DNA of 64,000 bases from Arthrobacter sp. V1I7 (GTDB lineage Bacteria; Actinomycetota; Actinomycetes; Actinomycetales; Micrococcaceae): assembly GCF_030817015.1 (NCBI RefSeq), contig NZ_JAUSYS010000001.1:930001-994000 (forward strand), in the 5' to 3' direction. Every line of letters begins with the position of its first letter. The stretch's first letter is position 1. Positions 34,612 through 43,419 of the stretch are shown piece after piece. The notes below the pieces were generated by a model. That model searched no databases and was not told the DNA's origin. It saw nothing but the letters and a program-made list of their open reading frames with translations. Position numbers and translations under genes: made by a program.

Positions 34612-34889
34612 GTGAGACTCATGAGGCGGGAATCCTCCGCTGGCCTTCCGTCCAGAAAACCGAAGCCGCCGCGATCGTCGAATTCGTCACGGGGGCGCTT
34701 GCAGAGAATCCCTATCGGCTCAGCAAGCACCTTACGAACGAACTGCTCGGCCTGCACACAGCCCGACGTGGCGACTATCGGGTGCTGTTTACCCTTGATA
34801 TCGAAGACCACATTTTGTACGTCCACCGCATCGAGCACCGTTCCGACGTCTACAAACCGCGCCAGCAGCCGGGTGACGACACTTCGTGA
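34612..34889 (+). pseudogene. RelE/ParE-family toxin, frameshifted near its start
   Basis: The last 75 residues match RelE-type ribonuclease toxins: AAAIVEFVTGALAENPYRL, LTNELLGLHTARRGDYRVLF and YVHRIEHRSDVYKPR. A GTG at 34612 has GGGGAG 7 nt upstream, the expected start, but lies in another frame from the toxin body. A single-base indel within the first few codons would join them. In the present frame the toxin has no plausible start until an unrelated upstream ATG (34527). No antitoxin gene is found on either side. The gene is probably dead or a remnant of a lost toxin-antitoxin pair. Confidence 0.65.
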
Positions 34890-35134
34890 CGAAGTCAGGC
34901 TGCAGCCCCCAGCCTGCACGACCTTTCAAGGGCGCCCGACGGCGGCAGGTGGAGGTATCCACGGCAAGCAGCGGCGGCGTTCCTAGTGAACTTCCGGCCC
35001 ACGTTTTCTACGCTCAGCCATTCACTATCGGGGGCCAATCAGGGTTCGGCAAGACCAGCAGAGAGCTGCTCGCTGTGGCAATGAGGGGCCCGAGGCGTTT
35101 CGGATGGACGCGGTACAGGGTGACTCGCGGCTAA
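34890..35134 (+). other. intergenic decay zone
   Basis: No recognisable gene lies on either strand between the relE remnant and the short ORF at 35147. Codon character is weak. I see no terminal repeats or RNA gene. Confidence 0.4.
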
Positions 35135-35140
35135 TAGGAT
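35135..35140 (+). promoter_or_regulatory. -10-like element 6 nt before ATG 35147
   Basis: TAGGAT lies exactly 6 nt before an ATG, the same geometry as confirmed genes in this window, but the ORF it would drive is doubtful. Confidence 0.35.
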
Positions 35141-35146
35141 GCGGAG

Positions 35147-35392
35147 ATGGCGGCCGAGATGACTGGTCCCGGAGCGGCAGAAGGCTTGGGACAGCCGGCG
35201 AACATGCGGCCCTCCCGCGGCCGCCCGGAGCCGGCCACCCGGCCCGGAGCCGGCTACCCGCCCGGAACCGGACCTGGCCCGAAGCCGGCTACCCCGCCAG
35301 GATCGGCGTCTCAGGGAAAAACGAGTTGCAGCCCGGAAGACCGCTGGTATATCCGAGCTGGAACGCAGCCACCCGCTCCGGGACCGGGATGA
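35147..35392 (+). CDS. doubtful short Pro/Gly-rich ORF
   Basis: The 81-codon ORF encodes a Pro/Gly/Arg-rich peptide with repeats of the type RPGAGYPPG. It overlaps the 3' end of the metallopeptidase gene on the other strand by about 100 bp. The promoter-like TAGGAT supports it, while composition and overlap count against it. It may be the surviving N-terminal piece of a membrane protein with a Pro-rich head, or simply non-coding. Confidence 0.2.
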   Translation: MAAEMTGPGAAEGLGQPANMRPSRGRPEPATRPGAGYPPGTGPGPKPATPPGSASQGKTSCSPEDRWYIRAGTQPPAPGPG

Positions 35393-36182
35393 CGTCGTCG
35401 CCCGGGCCCGGGGGAGCGACTGCTGCCATGACGGCATTCAGGTCGCCGAGATCCGCCGGGTACTCCAGGTTCCCGGCCTGTGCAGCGTGCTGCGCCCAGG
35501 CGCCCGCGATGCAGTCGGCCTGCTTTTCCAGAAGCGCATTTTCTTCGGGCGACTCCGGCTCCGGTACGTTCATGAACGTCTGGACATGGTGACCCCATTC
35601 GTGGGCGTAGGCCACCGCCGGAGCCGCCAGGCCGACCCCGCTGTAGAGGGCCCAGAGGGCGTCCTGGCCGGCGTAGATCGCCCGGTCGGCCGCGCAATAG
35701 GAGAGATCGGTGCTGGCGTACGGTTCAGGGGTTCCGTCGTCCTGGACACACGCGGTGGGCCCGGTCAGGCCCGCTGCCACGTAGTAGAAAGCCGCCGGGC
35801 GGCTCACGGTGCCGTACTTTTCGTCGAACAGCGGCGTGAGAACCGCCAGCAGATCGTCGAAGTAGCCCGCCATGTCCGCCTGGCTGCGGCAGCCTGCCGT
35901 CGCGCCTTTCGGGCAGTAAAGCGACGCCCGGTTGGCAGCGAGCTTATCGGCCGGTGCGGGGACGGCCGCCTTCAACGTTGCCGGGGGAGGCTCCGGCGCG
36001 GTGGTGGTCGGCGTCGCCGTCTCCGTCGCTGTCGGTGTTCCGGTCGCGGTGCCGCCCGGGGACACCGTCCCGGTGGCTGCGCCGGTTTCTGCCGCCGGCG
36101 GCGGTGTACCGCCTGGTGAACACGAGGTCAGCAGCATCGCTGCCAGTAGGAGAGGGATAGCTGCTGATATTTGGCGGGGCAT
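35289..36182 (-). CDS. putative zinc metallopeptidase lipoprotein
   Basis: The 297-residue protein starts with a lipoprotein signal (MPRQISAAIPLLLAAMLLTSC, Cys about residue 21), then a Thr/Pro/Ala-rich linker to about residue 80. The domain contains AYAHEWGHHVQTFM, an HExxH zinc site, and downstream ENALLEKQADCIAGAWAQ, where the Glu/Asp supply the third ligand as in neutral zinc metallopeptidases of the YpfJ group. Several Cys are probably disulfide-bonded. ATG 36182 is chosen for AAGGAG 6 nt upstream. It probably acts on the outer face of the membrane; substrate unknown. Confidence 0.85.
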   Translation of the reverse strand: MPRQISAAIPLLLAAMLLTSCSPGGTPPPAAETGAATGTVSPGGTATGTPTATETATPTTTAPEPPPATLKAAVPAPADKLAANRASLYCPKGATAGCRSQADMAGYFDDLLAVLTPLFDEKYGTVSRPAAFYYVAAGLTGPTACVQDDGTPEPYASTDLSYCAADRAIYAGQDALWALYSGVGLAAPAVAYAHEWGHHVQTFMNVPEPESPEENALLEKQADCIAGAWAQHAAQAGNLEYPADLGDLNAVMAAVAPPGPGDDVIPVPERVAAFQLGYTSGLPGCNSFFPETPILAG

Positions 36183-36401
36183 GGGGCACTCCTTGGTTAT
36201 CCATGAGACCAAAGTGATTGTCGTGTCCGACGTGACAGATGTGAGTCATTCCCAGGGGATAAGGATAGGAGCCTTCCTTCCGGGGTGTCCATGACTTCGT
36301 GCCTGCGTTATGAATCCGCAATCGCAGCGGGGCTGGAGCTGGCGGCCTTCCGGAGCATCGCCGGCACCGCCACGGTGGGGCAGCCAGTGCGCCGCATGAA
36401 C
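36183..36401. other. intergenic region between metallopeptidase and ABC-F leader
   Basis: Divergent upstream region. No gene is seen; it should carry the metallopeptidase promoter on the left and the leader-peptide promoter on the right. Confidence 0.4.
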
Positions 36402-36407
36402 TAAAAT
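36402..36407 (+). promoter_or_regulatory. -10 element of the ABC-F leader transcript
   Basis: TAAAAT lies 7 nt before ATG 36415, making a leaderless start of the leader peptide likely. Confidence 0.6.
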
Positions 36408-36414
36408 GGCAAGG

Positions 36415-36527
36415 ATGCCGGAGCGAATTCCGGCTGCCCACAAGCGTGGCCCTCCTGGCCGGCGTATCCGCCGGCAGGGAGGGCTTTCCCTTTGGCGCCC
36501 CAGGAACACCCCTCGAGAGGACAGCCA

Positions 36528-36531
<4 letters not shown>
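36415..36531 (+). CDS. leader peptide ORF upstream of the ABC-F gene
   Basis: A 38-codon ORF begins MPERIPAAHKRGPP, is rich in Arg and Pro, and ends in a TGA that overlaps the ABC-F ATG (ATGA). It runs through both a small hairpin (36418-36433) and the strong terminator hairpin (36449-36484). Known ribosome-targeting drug-resistance ABC-F genes are often controlled by ribosome stalling on such leaders, which prevents the terminator from forming. Coding here is inferred from position; amino-acid composition alone would not prove it. Confidence 0.5.
36449..36493 (+). terminator. attenuator hairpin in the ABC-F leader
   Basis: GCCCTCC (36449-36455) pairs with GGAGGGC (36478-36484), and GCCGGCG pairs with CGCCGGC inside, with loop TATC. 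TTTCCCTTT follows. It lies 35 bp before the ABC-F Shine-Dalgarno, so it can stop transcription before the gene. Confidence 0.75.
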
Positions 36532-38120
<1,589 letters not shown>

Positions 38121-38206
38121 CCGGGGCCCAGGCTCAGCTGCTGCGGAACCGGAACCGGAACCTGACCACAGGGCGCCGTGGCAGGTCCGGGCGGACGGAA
38201 CCGCAG

Positions 38207-38212
38207 GATAAT
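38207..38212 (+). promoter_or_regulatory. -10 element, probable leaderless promoter of the 107-aa protein
   Basis: GATAAT lies exactly 6 nt before ATG 38219. Confidence 0.6.
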
Positions 38213-38218
38213 GGAAGT

Positions 38219-38542
38219 ATGACCGAGCAGGATCAGGACCGGGACCCGTGGGAAGAGTTTGACCGGCTCAAGCCGGCAGGCCCGGACCGCATCGCGGGGT
38301 ACCCCGGCGGCGAACCGCAGGGCTTCGGCTTCCGTACCGGGGTGCGGAGCGCAAAGGTGGCCATCGGCTTCGCCGTCTACTCCCTGACGCTGGGGACCGT
38401 CCTTGTCGTCATCGGGGTAGTCGACTTCCTCGGCCGGGGACAGTGGTTGTGGCTTGGACTCCTGGTCCTGATCGAGGTCCTCTTTGTGCTGGCCTTCAAC
38501 CGCTTGCTGGCACAGGCCCGGAACCGGCGCTCCTCCCGGTAG
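38219..38542 (+). CDS. small membrane protein of unknown function
   Basis: The 107-residue protein has a charged 45-residue N-terminus and two membrane segments (about 48-70 and 74-95). No family name can be given from sequence alone. It lies between the ABC-F gene and a convergent CorA gene, and seems to be expressed from its own promoter. Confidence 0.7.
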   Translation: MTEQDQDRDPWEEFDRLKPAGPDRIAGYPGGEPQGFGFRTGVRSAKVAIGFAVYSLTLGTVLVVIGVVDFLGRGQWLWLGLLVLIEVLFVLAFNRLLAQARNRRSSR

Positions 38543-38581
38543 CCGGGGCGCCCGCACGGCCGGCGCAGGCTGACCTGGCGG

Positions 38582-39577
38582 CTAGAGCCAGCCCTTCTTC
38601 TTGAAGATGGCGTACATCAGCGCCGCCGTGGCTGCCATGAGCAGGATCGCCATGGGGTAGCCCAACGTCCAATGCAGCTCCGGCATGTGGTCGAAGTTCA
38701 TACCGTACACGCCTGCCACAAAGGACGGTGCAAAAAGGATTGCGGCCCAGGACGAGATCTTCTTGACCTGCTCGTTCTGCAGCGCGCTGGCCTCATTCTG
38801 GCGGTTGGCTGTCAGCGTACCGTCGAGGGTGAGGGCGTTCTGGAGCAGGTCGCGGAAAGAATCGGCGCGGGAGATCAGCCGCTCTACGTGGTCCTCCACG
38901 TCGCGGAGGTTGTGCTGCAGCTCGGTGTCCACCTGGTACTTGTCAAAGCCGCGACGCAGCTGCTGCATCATGGCCGGGAGCGGATGGATGGCCCGCTGGA
39001 ACTGGATTACTTCCCGCGCAAGTTCGTAGATACGCCGGGAGACCTTGGAGTCCCCGCTGAAGAGCTGGTCCTCGATCTCATCAATGTCATTTTCCAGGCC
39101 GGCCACTACCGGAACATAGTCATCGACCACCTGGTCCAGCAGGGCGTACAGCACCGCCTCGGGGCCGTGCCGCAGGAGGTCCGGGCGTTCTTCCAGGCGG
39201 CGCCGCACCTGCGCGACCCCGCCGGTCTCGGCATGCCGGACGGTGACCACAAAGTTCTTGCCGGTGAAGATGTGCAGCTCGCCGAACTCCACCGTTTCGC
39301 TCTCGTCGAGGTACCTCGCCGGCCGCAGCACAGTGAAGAGGTTGTCGTCGTAGCGCTCCAGTTTCGGGCGCTGGTGAGCTGAAATCGCGTCCTCGACGGC
39401 CAGCCCGTGCAGTCCGAACTCGGCGGCGACCGCAGCCATTTCCGTTGCGGTCGGCCGGTAGAGCCCGATCCACGCTATCCCGCCATGCATGTTCAGGGTC
39501 TCGAAGGTCTGCTCGAGGCCTTCCGGCTCGGCATAGCGGACGCCGTCAACGTAGACGGCGTTATCGATGATAGTCAC
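38582..39577 (-). CDS. CorA family magnesium/cobalt transporter
   Basis: The 331-residue protein has a cytoplasmic alpha/beta head, the long stalk helices (about 150-275), and two C-terminal membrane helices with the selectivity motif YGMNF between them; it ends in the basic KKKGWL. It forms a pentameric Mg2+/Co2+ channel. The GTG at 39577 is preferred to the in-frame ATG at 39607 because GATAAT lies exactly 6 nt upstream and the N-terminus VTIIDNAVYVDG fits the family. It converges with the 107-residue protein gene with 39 bp between. Confidence 0.92.
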   Translation of the reverse strand: MTIIDNAVYVDGVRYAEPEGLEQTFETLNMHGGIAWIGLYRPTATEMAAVAAEFGLHGLAVEDAISAHQRPKLERYDDNLFTVLRPARYLDESETVEFGELHIFTGKNFVVTVRHAETGGVAQVRRRLEERPDLLRHGPEAVLYALLDQVVDDYVPVVAGLENDIDEIEDQLFSGDSKVSRRIYELAREVIQFQRAIHPLPAMMQQLRRGFDKYQVDTELQHNLRDVEDHVERLISRADSFRDLLQNALTLDGTLTANRQNEASALQNEQVKKISSWAAILFAPSFVAGVYGMNFDHMPELHWTLGYPMAILLMAATAALMYAIFKKKGWL

Positions 39578-39583
39578 GTCCCA

Positions 39584-39589
39584 ATTATC
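39584..39589 (-). promoter_or_regulatory. -10 element, probable leaderless promoter of corA
   Basis: On the minus strand GATAAT lies exactly 6 nt before GTG 39577. Confidence 0.6.
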
Positions 39590-39653
39590 CCGTCTGTGGC
39601 TCGGCACGAGCGCCAGGACACCAATGCCACGCTGCCTGTCCAGGTTCCCGCTG

Positions 39654-40169
39654 TCACTTGGCCGGTCCAGGTGCCGGGCCGCTGCCCTGGGTCAGGCGGC
39701 TGATGAGCGGCTCTGTCCGGTACTGGATATGGGTGTGCAGGGCCAGCACGGTCTCAGTCCGGATCACGCCCTTGATCCTGAGAATGGACCGCAGGGCGGC
39801 CTGGAGATTGTGCGTGTCGGTCGCCACCACACGGCACCAGACATCGCCGCGCCCGGAGATTTCGTGGACCTCCAGTACCTGCGCGATCAGCCGCAGCGCG
39901 CCCACCACGCCGTCGAGCTCGCGGTGGTTCACCTCGATGGTGACAAAGGCGACGACGTCGTAGCCCACCGCCTCGAGGTCGATCTCACGGCCGCCGTCGT
40001 GCAGCAGCCCGGAGCGCTGCATCCGCCGCAGCCGCGACTGCGCGGTGTTCCGCGCGATGCCCAGCGCTTCGCTGATCTCGCCGATCTGGATCCGGGGATC
40101 CCGGATCAGTTCGAGCAGGATTTTCAGGTCGGTAGGGTCCAGAGCGTTCAAATCGTCACTCCTGTTCAT
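39654..40169 (-). CDS. Lrp/AsnC family transcriptional regulator
   Basis: The 171-residue protein has an N-terminal winged helix (LDPTDLKILLELIRDPRIQIGEISEALGIARNTAQSRLRRMQ) and a C-terminal RAM ligand-binding domain from about residue 70. Regulators of this family bind amino acids and form octamers. It is divergent from an MFS transporter 157 bp away, the usual layout for a local regulator of export or uptake. The ATG has CAGGCT 6 nt upstream. Ligand unknown. Confidence 0.9.
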   Translation of the reverse strand: MNRSDDLNALDPTDLKILLELIRDPRIQIGEISEALGIARNTAQSRLRRMQRSGLLHDGGREIDLEAVGYDVVAFVTIEVNHRELDGVVGALRLIAQVLEVHEISGRGDVWCRVVATDTHNLQAALRSILRIKGVIRTETVLALHTHIQYRTEPLISRLTQGSGPAPGPAK

Positions 40170-40175
40170 TCTGAC

Positions 40176-40181
40176 AGCCTG
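40176..40181 (-). promoter_or_regulatory. -10-like element, possible leaderless promoter of the Lrp gene
   Basis: On the minus strand CAGGCT, one base from TAGGCT, lies exactly 6 nt before ATG 40169. Confidence 0.4.
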
Positions 40182-40194
40182 TAATTGAGGGTTT

Positions 40195-40218
40195 TGATCA
40201 ATCTTGGCACGGTGATCA
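40195..40218. promoter_or_regulatory. candidate Lrp operator: paired TGATCA sites
   Basis: TGATCA occurs at 40195-40200 and 40213-40218, 18 bp apart, in the divergent region between the regulator and the MFS gene. The spacing is within what one face of an Lrp octamer could contact (inference). Confidence 0.4.
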
Positions 40219-40325
40219 GCTCGATAAGTCGTGAATGCCTCATTGTTTAGGTATCAATCTTCGACCGGACCTCTCGGCGACGCGACCCGTACGCCGTGAA
40301 GGCCGATTTCTGCAAGGGCACGGAC

Positions 40326-41567
40326 ATGACTGTTTTCAGCGAACTCCGCATGCGCCCGGCCACCGCTGATCGCCGGGGCTGGGATGCTTCCGTCACCGCA
40401 CGGCTGGTGATGGCCGGCGTCGTGATCTTCACGCTGCTGGTCGGCGCGAACCTGGCGACGCCGCTGTACCCCCTGCTGCAGGCCAGGCTCGGGATTACCG
40501 CCCTGGATGTCACGGTGGCCTTCTCTGCCTACGTACTGGCGCTGGTGGCCACCCTCATGCTCGCCGGGCACTGGTCCGACCACATCGGCCGCCGGGCTGC
40601 CCTCGTCCTGGCGGTGCTGGTGGGGCTGGCCGGGGCTGCCGTTTTCGCCTCGGCCGACAGCCTGCTCGTGCTCTGCGTCGGCCGGGCCCTGCAGGGCGTT
40701 GCGGTGGCACTCGCCACCGGCGCCAGCTCCGCTGCTTTGCGTGAGCTGCTGCCCAGCCGTCCCGGGTGGGCCTCCCGGTTCACCCTGCTGGCGTCCGCCG
40801 GAGGAGTCGCGGCCGGGCCGGCGATCGGCGGGGTGCTCTCGCTCCTGCCGGGGCCGACGTCCACGCCTTACTTTCTGCTTTCCTGCGTCCTGGCCGCGCT
40901 GCTGGTCCCGCTGTTCCTGCTCAAGGCACGCCCGGCCATCAAAGCGGCCGCCGTTCCGCAGCCGCTCCGTGTGCTGGCGCCGCGCCGGCCATCCGTGCCC
41001 AGCGAGGCGCGTGGCGCCTTCTGGCTGGCATCCTCCGTGGGGTTCCTGAGCTTCACCGTTTTCGGATTCTGCCTCTCGCTCGCGCCGGGTTACTTTGCCC
41101 AGATCGTGCACGCCGATTCGCGGCCGCTGATCGGCCTGCTGGCCGGGCTGACGCTCGGCTCTTCGGCCGTGAGCCAGCTGATTGCCGTGCGCGGACGCTT
41201 TGTGGTGCCGGCGGGGCTGGGTCTGCTGGCGGTCTCCGTGGCACTGATCGCCGTGGCTGCCGCGTCCAGCAGCCCCGGGCTGTTGGTCCTGGCAAGCATC
41301 ACCGCCGGCCTCGGCCAGGGCGTCTCCTTCCGGACCGTCTTCAATGGCGTGGCCGGAAAAGTCGAGGCGCCACGGCACGCCCAGATCATCAGCACCGTCT
41401 ACGTCATCACATACCTTGGCAGCGCCTTCCCGGTCATCGGGCTGGGCCTCGCTGCCGGGGCGGTAGGCCTGCAGGCGGCTGTCGCCGGCTTCGTCGTGCT
41501 GTGCGCGATTCTGGCAGCCACCATCGCGGCGATCACCCTGCGGGCGGCGCTACGCCCGGCGGTCTGA
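40326..41567 (+). CDS. MFS transporter
   Basis: The 413-residue protein has twelve predicted helices. Between helices 2 and 3 it carries GHWSDHIGRRAALV, the MFS motif A; a second-half loop region lies near ADSRPLIG. ATG 40326 is chosen, with AAGGG 8 nt upstream; an in-frame GTG at 40296 would add ten polar residues. The substrate cannot be deduced. The divergent Lrp regulator suggests an amino acid or related compound, possibly export. Confidence 0.87.
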   Translation: MTVFSELRMRPATADRRGWDASVTARLVMAGVVIFTLLVGANLATPLYPLLQARLGITALDVTVAFSAYVLALVATLMLAGHWSDHIGRRAALVLAVLVGLAGAAVFASADSLLVLCVGRALQGVAVALATGASSAALRELLPSRPGWASRFTLLASAGGVAAGPAIGGVLSLLPGPTSTPYFLLSCVLAALLVPLFLLKARPAIKAAAVPQPLRVLAPRRPSVPSEARGAFWLASSVGFLSFTVFGFCLSLAPGYFAQIVHADSRPLIGLLAGLTLGSSAVSQLIAVRGRFVVPAGLGLLAVSVALIAVAAASSSPGLLVLASITAGLGQGVSFRTVFNGVAGKVEAPRHAQIISTVYVITYLGSAFPVIGLGLAAGAVGLQAAVAGFVVLCAILAATIAAITLRAALRPAV

Positions 41568-41613
41568 TCCCGGGACTCCCGCGGCACCGCGGGCACCTGT
41601 CGTCGGGCCGGCG

Positions 41614-42120
41614 TCAGTCCGGCAGCGGCCCGTGATTGCCCTGGATGTGGTCGAACACCAGCGTGGTTTCGGTATGGCCCACCACCGGGTCGGTGGCCAG
41701 GTTGTCCAGCACCCAGTCCCGCAGATCCTCCGTGGTGGCCACGGCGATATGCAGCAGGTAGTCCACCGAGCCGGAGGTGTGGAAGGTCGACAGCACGGCG
41801 GGGAGCTTGGGGACCCGGGCGGTGAAGCGGTCGATCTGCTCGCGGTCGTGGGCCCTGAGCCGAACGGCGATCAGCGCCTGCACCGATCGCCCGATGGCCG
41901 ACAGGCTGAGCGTGGCCTCGAAGCCCTGGATGATCCCGCGCTCCGAGAGGGCACGGGTGCGCATCAGGGCCGTGGACGGTGCGATGCCTACGAGTTCAGC
42001 CAGTTGTTTATTTGAAATGCGGGCGTCCGCCACCAGCGCGGCGAGAAGCCGCTCGTCGACCGCATCCAGCGGCTCACTGGCAACGGCTGTCGGCCGAATA
42101 TTCTTCGCACTGCTCGTCAC
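41614..42120 (-). CDS. Lrp/AsnC family transcriptional regulator
   Basis: The 168-residue protein has a winged helix at about residues 18-65 (LDAVDERLLAALVADARISNKQLAELVGIAPSTALMRTRAL) and a RAM domain after it. The GTG start has GAGGAGG upstream, so unlike many genes here it has a leader. It is divergent from the PLP-dependent trans-sulfuration-type gene, the classical arrangement for an AsnC-type activator or repressor of amino-acid degradation. It is a distinct paralogue of the regulator at 39654. Confidence 0.9.
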   Translation of the reverse strand: MTSSAKNIRPTAVASEPLDAVDERLLAALVADARISNKQLAELVGIAPSTALMRTRALSERGIIQGFEATLSLSAIGRSVQALIAVRLRAHDREQIDRFTARVPKLPAVLSTFHTSGSVDYLLHIAVATTEDLRDWVLDNLATDPVVGHTETTLVFDHIQGNHGPLPD

Positions 42121-42252
42121 GAATCCTCCTCAAAGTGTTACCTCTTCATCATAAGCGGGGAATTCCGGCAGTTCTATTCGCGGGGCCTGTAAAAGTCCGA
42201 ATTATTGCCAGATACTTGCCGCATTCAATGGTGAATATTCATAAGGAGTAAC

Positions 42253-43419
42253 GTGCTTTCTCAAGACTCGCTGGCCGTCCATGCCGGCCGGAACGGCCTC
42301 ACCGAACTGGGCGTGCACGCCGTGCCCATCGACCTGTCCACCACGGCGCCCCTTCCCTCGGTGCACGACGGCGGCCTTGCCTATGAGCACATGGCCACCG
42401 GCGGCAGCCATGTCGAGGGCCAGAGCACCGTCTACCAACGCCTCTGGAATCCCACCGTGGCCCGTTTCGAGGACGGTGTCGCACTGCTGGAGGACACCCC
42501 GGAGGCCGTGGCATTCGCCACCGGCATGGCGGCCCTGAGCGCCGTCCTGCTCGCCGCGGTGGCCACCGGCAAAAAGCATGTGGTGGCCGTCCGGCCGCTC
42601 TATGGCGGCAGCGACTACCTCCTCGCCTCGGGGGTGCTGGGCAATGAGGTCACCTTCACGACGTCGGAGCACGTCCGCGCCGCCCTCCGTCCGGACACCG
42701 GGCTGGTCATCCTGGAAACGCCGGCCAACCCCAGCCTGGAACTGGTGGACATTGCCCGGGTAGCCGCCGCGGCGGACGGCGTTCCGCTCCTCGTCGATAA
42801 CACCTTTGCCAGCCCGGTGCTGCAGCAGCCGTTCAAGCACGGTGCGGCCATGGTGCTGCACAGTGCCACCAAGTTCCTCGGCGGCCACGGCGACGCGATG
42901 GGCGGCGTGGTGGCCGCCGCTCCCGAATGGGCCACCAGGCTGCGCCAGATCCGCGCCGTCACCGGCGGCATCCTGACGCCGTGGCCCGCATACCTGCTCC
43001 ACCGGGGGCTCGCGACGCTGCCGGTCCGGGTGCGCGCGCAGCAGGCCAGCGCCCAGAAGGTCGCGTCCGCCCTCGCCGGTCACGGGCTGGTCGAACGGGT
43101 CTTCTACCCCGGACTGCCGGAATGCGATCCGCTCGGCCTGATCGGGACGCAGATGGCCGGCCCGGGTTCGCTGCTGGCCTTCGAGGTGGCCACGGCCGAG
43201 CACGCCGAACGCATCCCGTCCGCTGTCCGGATGATCACCCACGCCGTCTCCCTCGGCGGCATCGACACCCTCATCCAGCACCCGGCGGGGCTAACGCACC
43301 GGCCGGTGGCCGCCGCCGCCAAGCCGCACGCGAACCTGCTGCGTGTCTCCGTGGGGCTCGAAGACCCCTCGGATGTCGTAGCCGACCTCGTGCAGGCTAT
43401 CGAGGCGACGAGGCGCTAG
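42253..43419 (+). CDS. PLP-dependent trans-sulfuration family enzyme (methionine gamma-lyase / cystathionine gamma-synthase-like)
   Basis: The 388-residue enzyme has the Cys/Met metabolism PLP fold. VVAVRPLYGGSDYL, LVDNTFASPVLQQPFKHGA (Asp for the pyridine nitrogen) and LHSATKFLGGHGD (PLP Lys) are visible. YQRLWNPTVARFED contains the active-site Tyr region. Whether it degrades methionine or homocysteine, or makes cystathionine, cannot be settled. The divergent AsnC regulator points to amino-acid-induced catabolism. GTG 42253 has AAGGAG only 4-5 nt upstream. The stop codon overlaps the stop of the convergent MFS gene (CTAG). Confidence 0.85.
   Translation: MLSQDSLAVHAGRNGLTELGVHAVPIDLSTTAPLPSVHDGGLAYEHMATGGSHVEGQSTVYQRLWNPTVARFEDGVALLEDTPEAVAFATGMAALSAVLLAAVATGKKHVVAVRPLYGGSDYLLASGVLGNEVTFTTSEHVRAALRPDTGLVILETPANPSLELVDIARVAAAADGVPLLVDNTFASPVLQQPFKHGAAMVLHSATKFLGGHGDAMGGVVAAAPEWATRLRQIRAVTGGILTPWPAYLLHRGLATLPVRVRAQQASAQKVASALAGHGLVERVFYPGLPECDPLGLIGTQMAGPGSLLAFEVATAEHAERIPSAVRMITHAVSLGGIDTLIQHPAGLTHRPVAAAAKPHANLLRVSVGLEDPSDVVADLVQAIEATRR

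Noticed and set aside
24206..35288. Complete defence island around the helicase/nuclease-like gene
   Set aside because: The neighbours are housekeeping genes (guaA, galU cluster); no methyltransferase, restriction, toxin pair or other defence module accompanies it.
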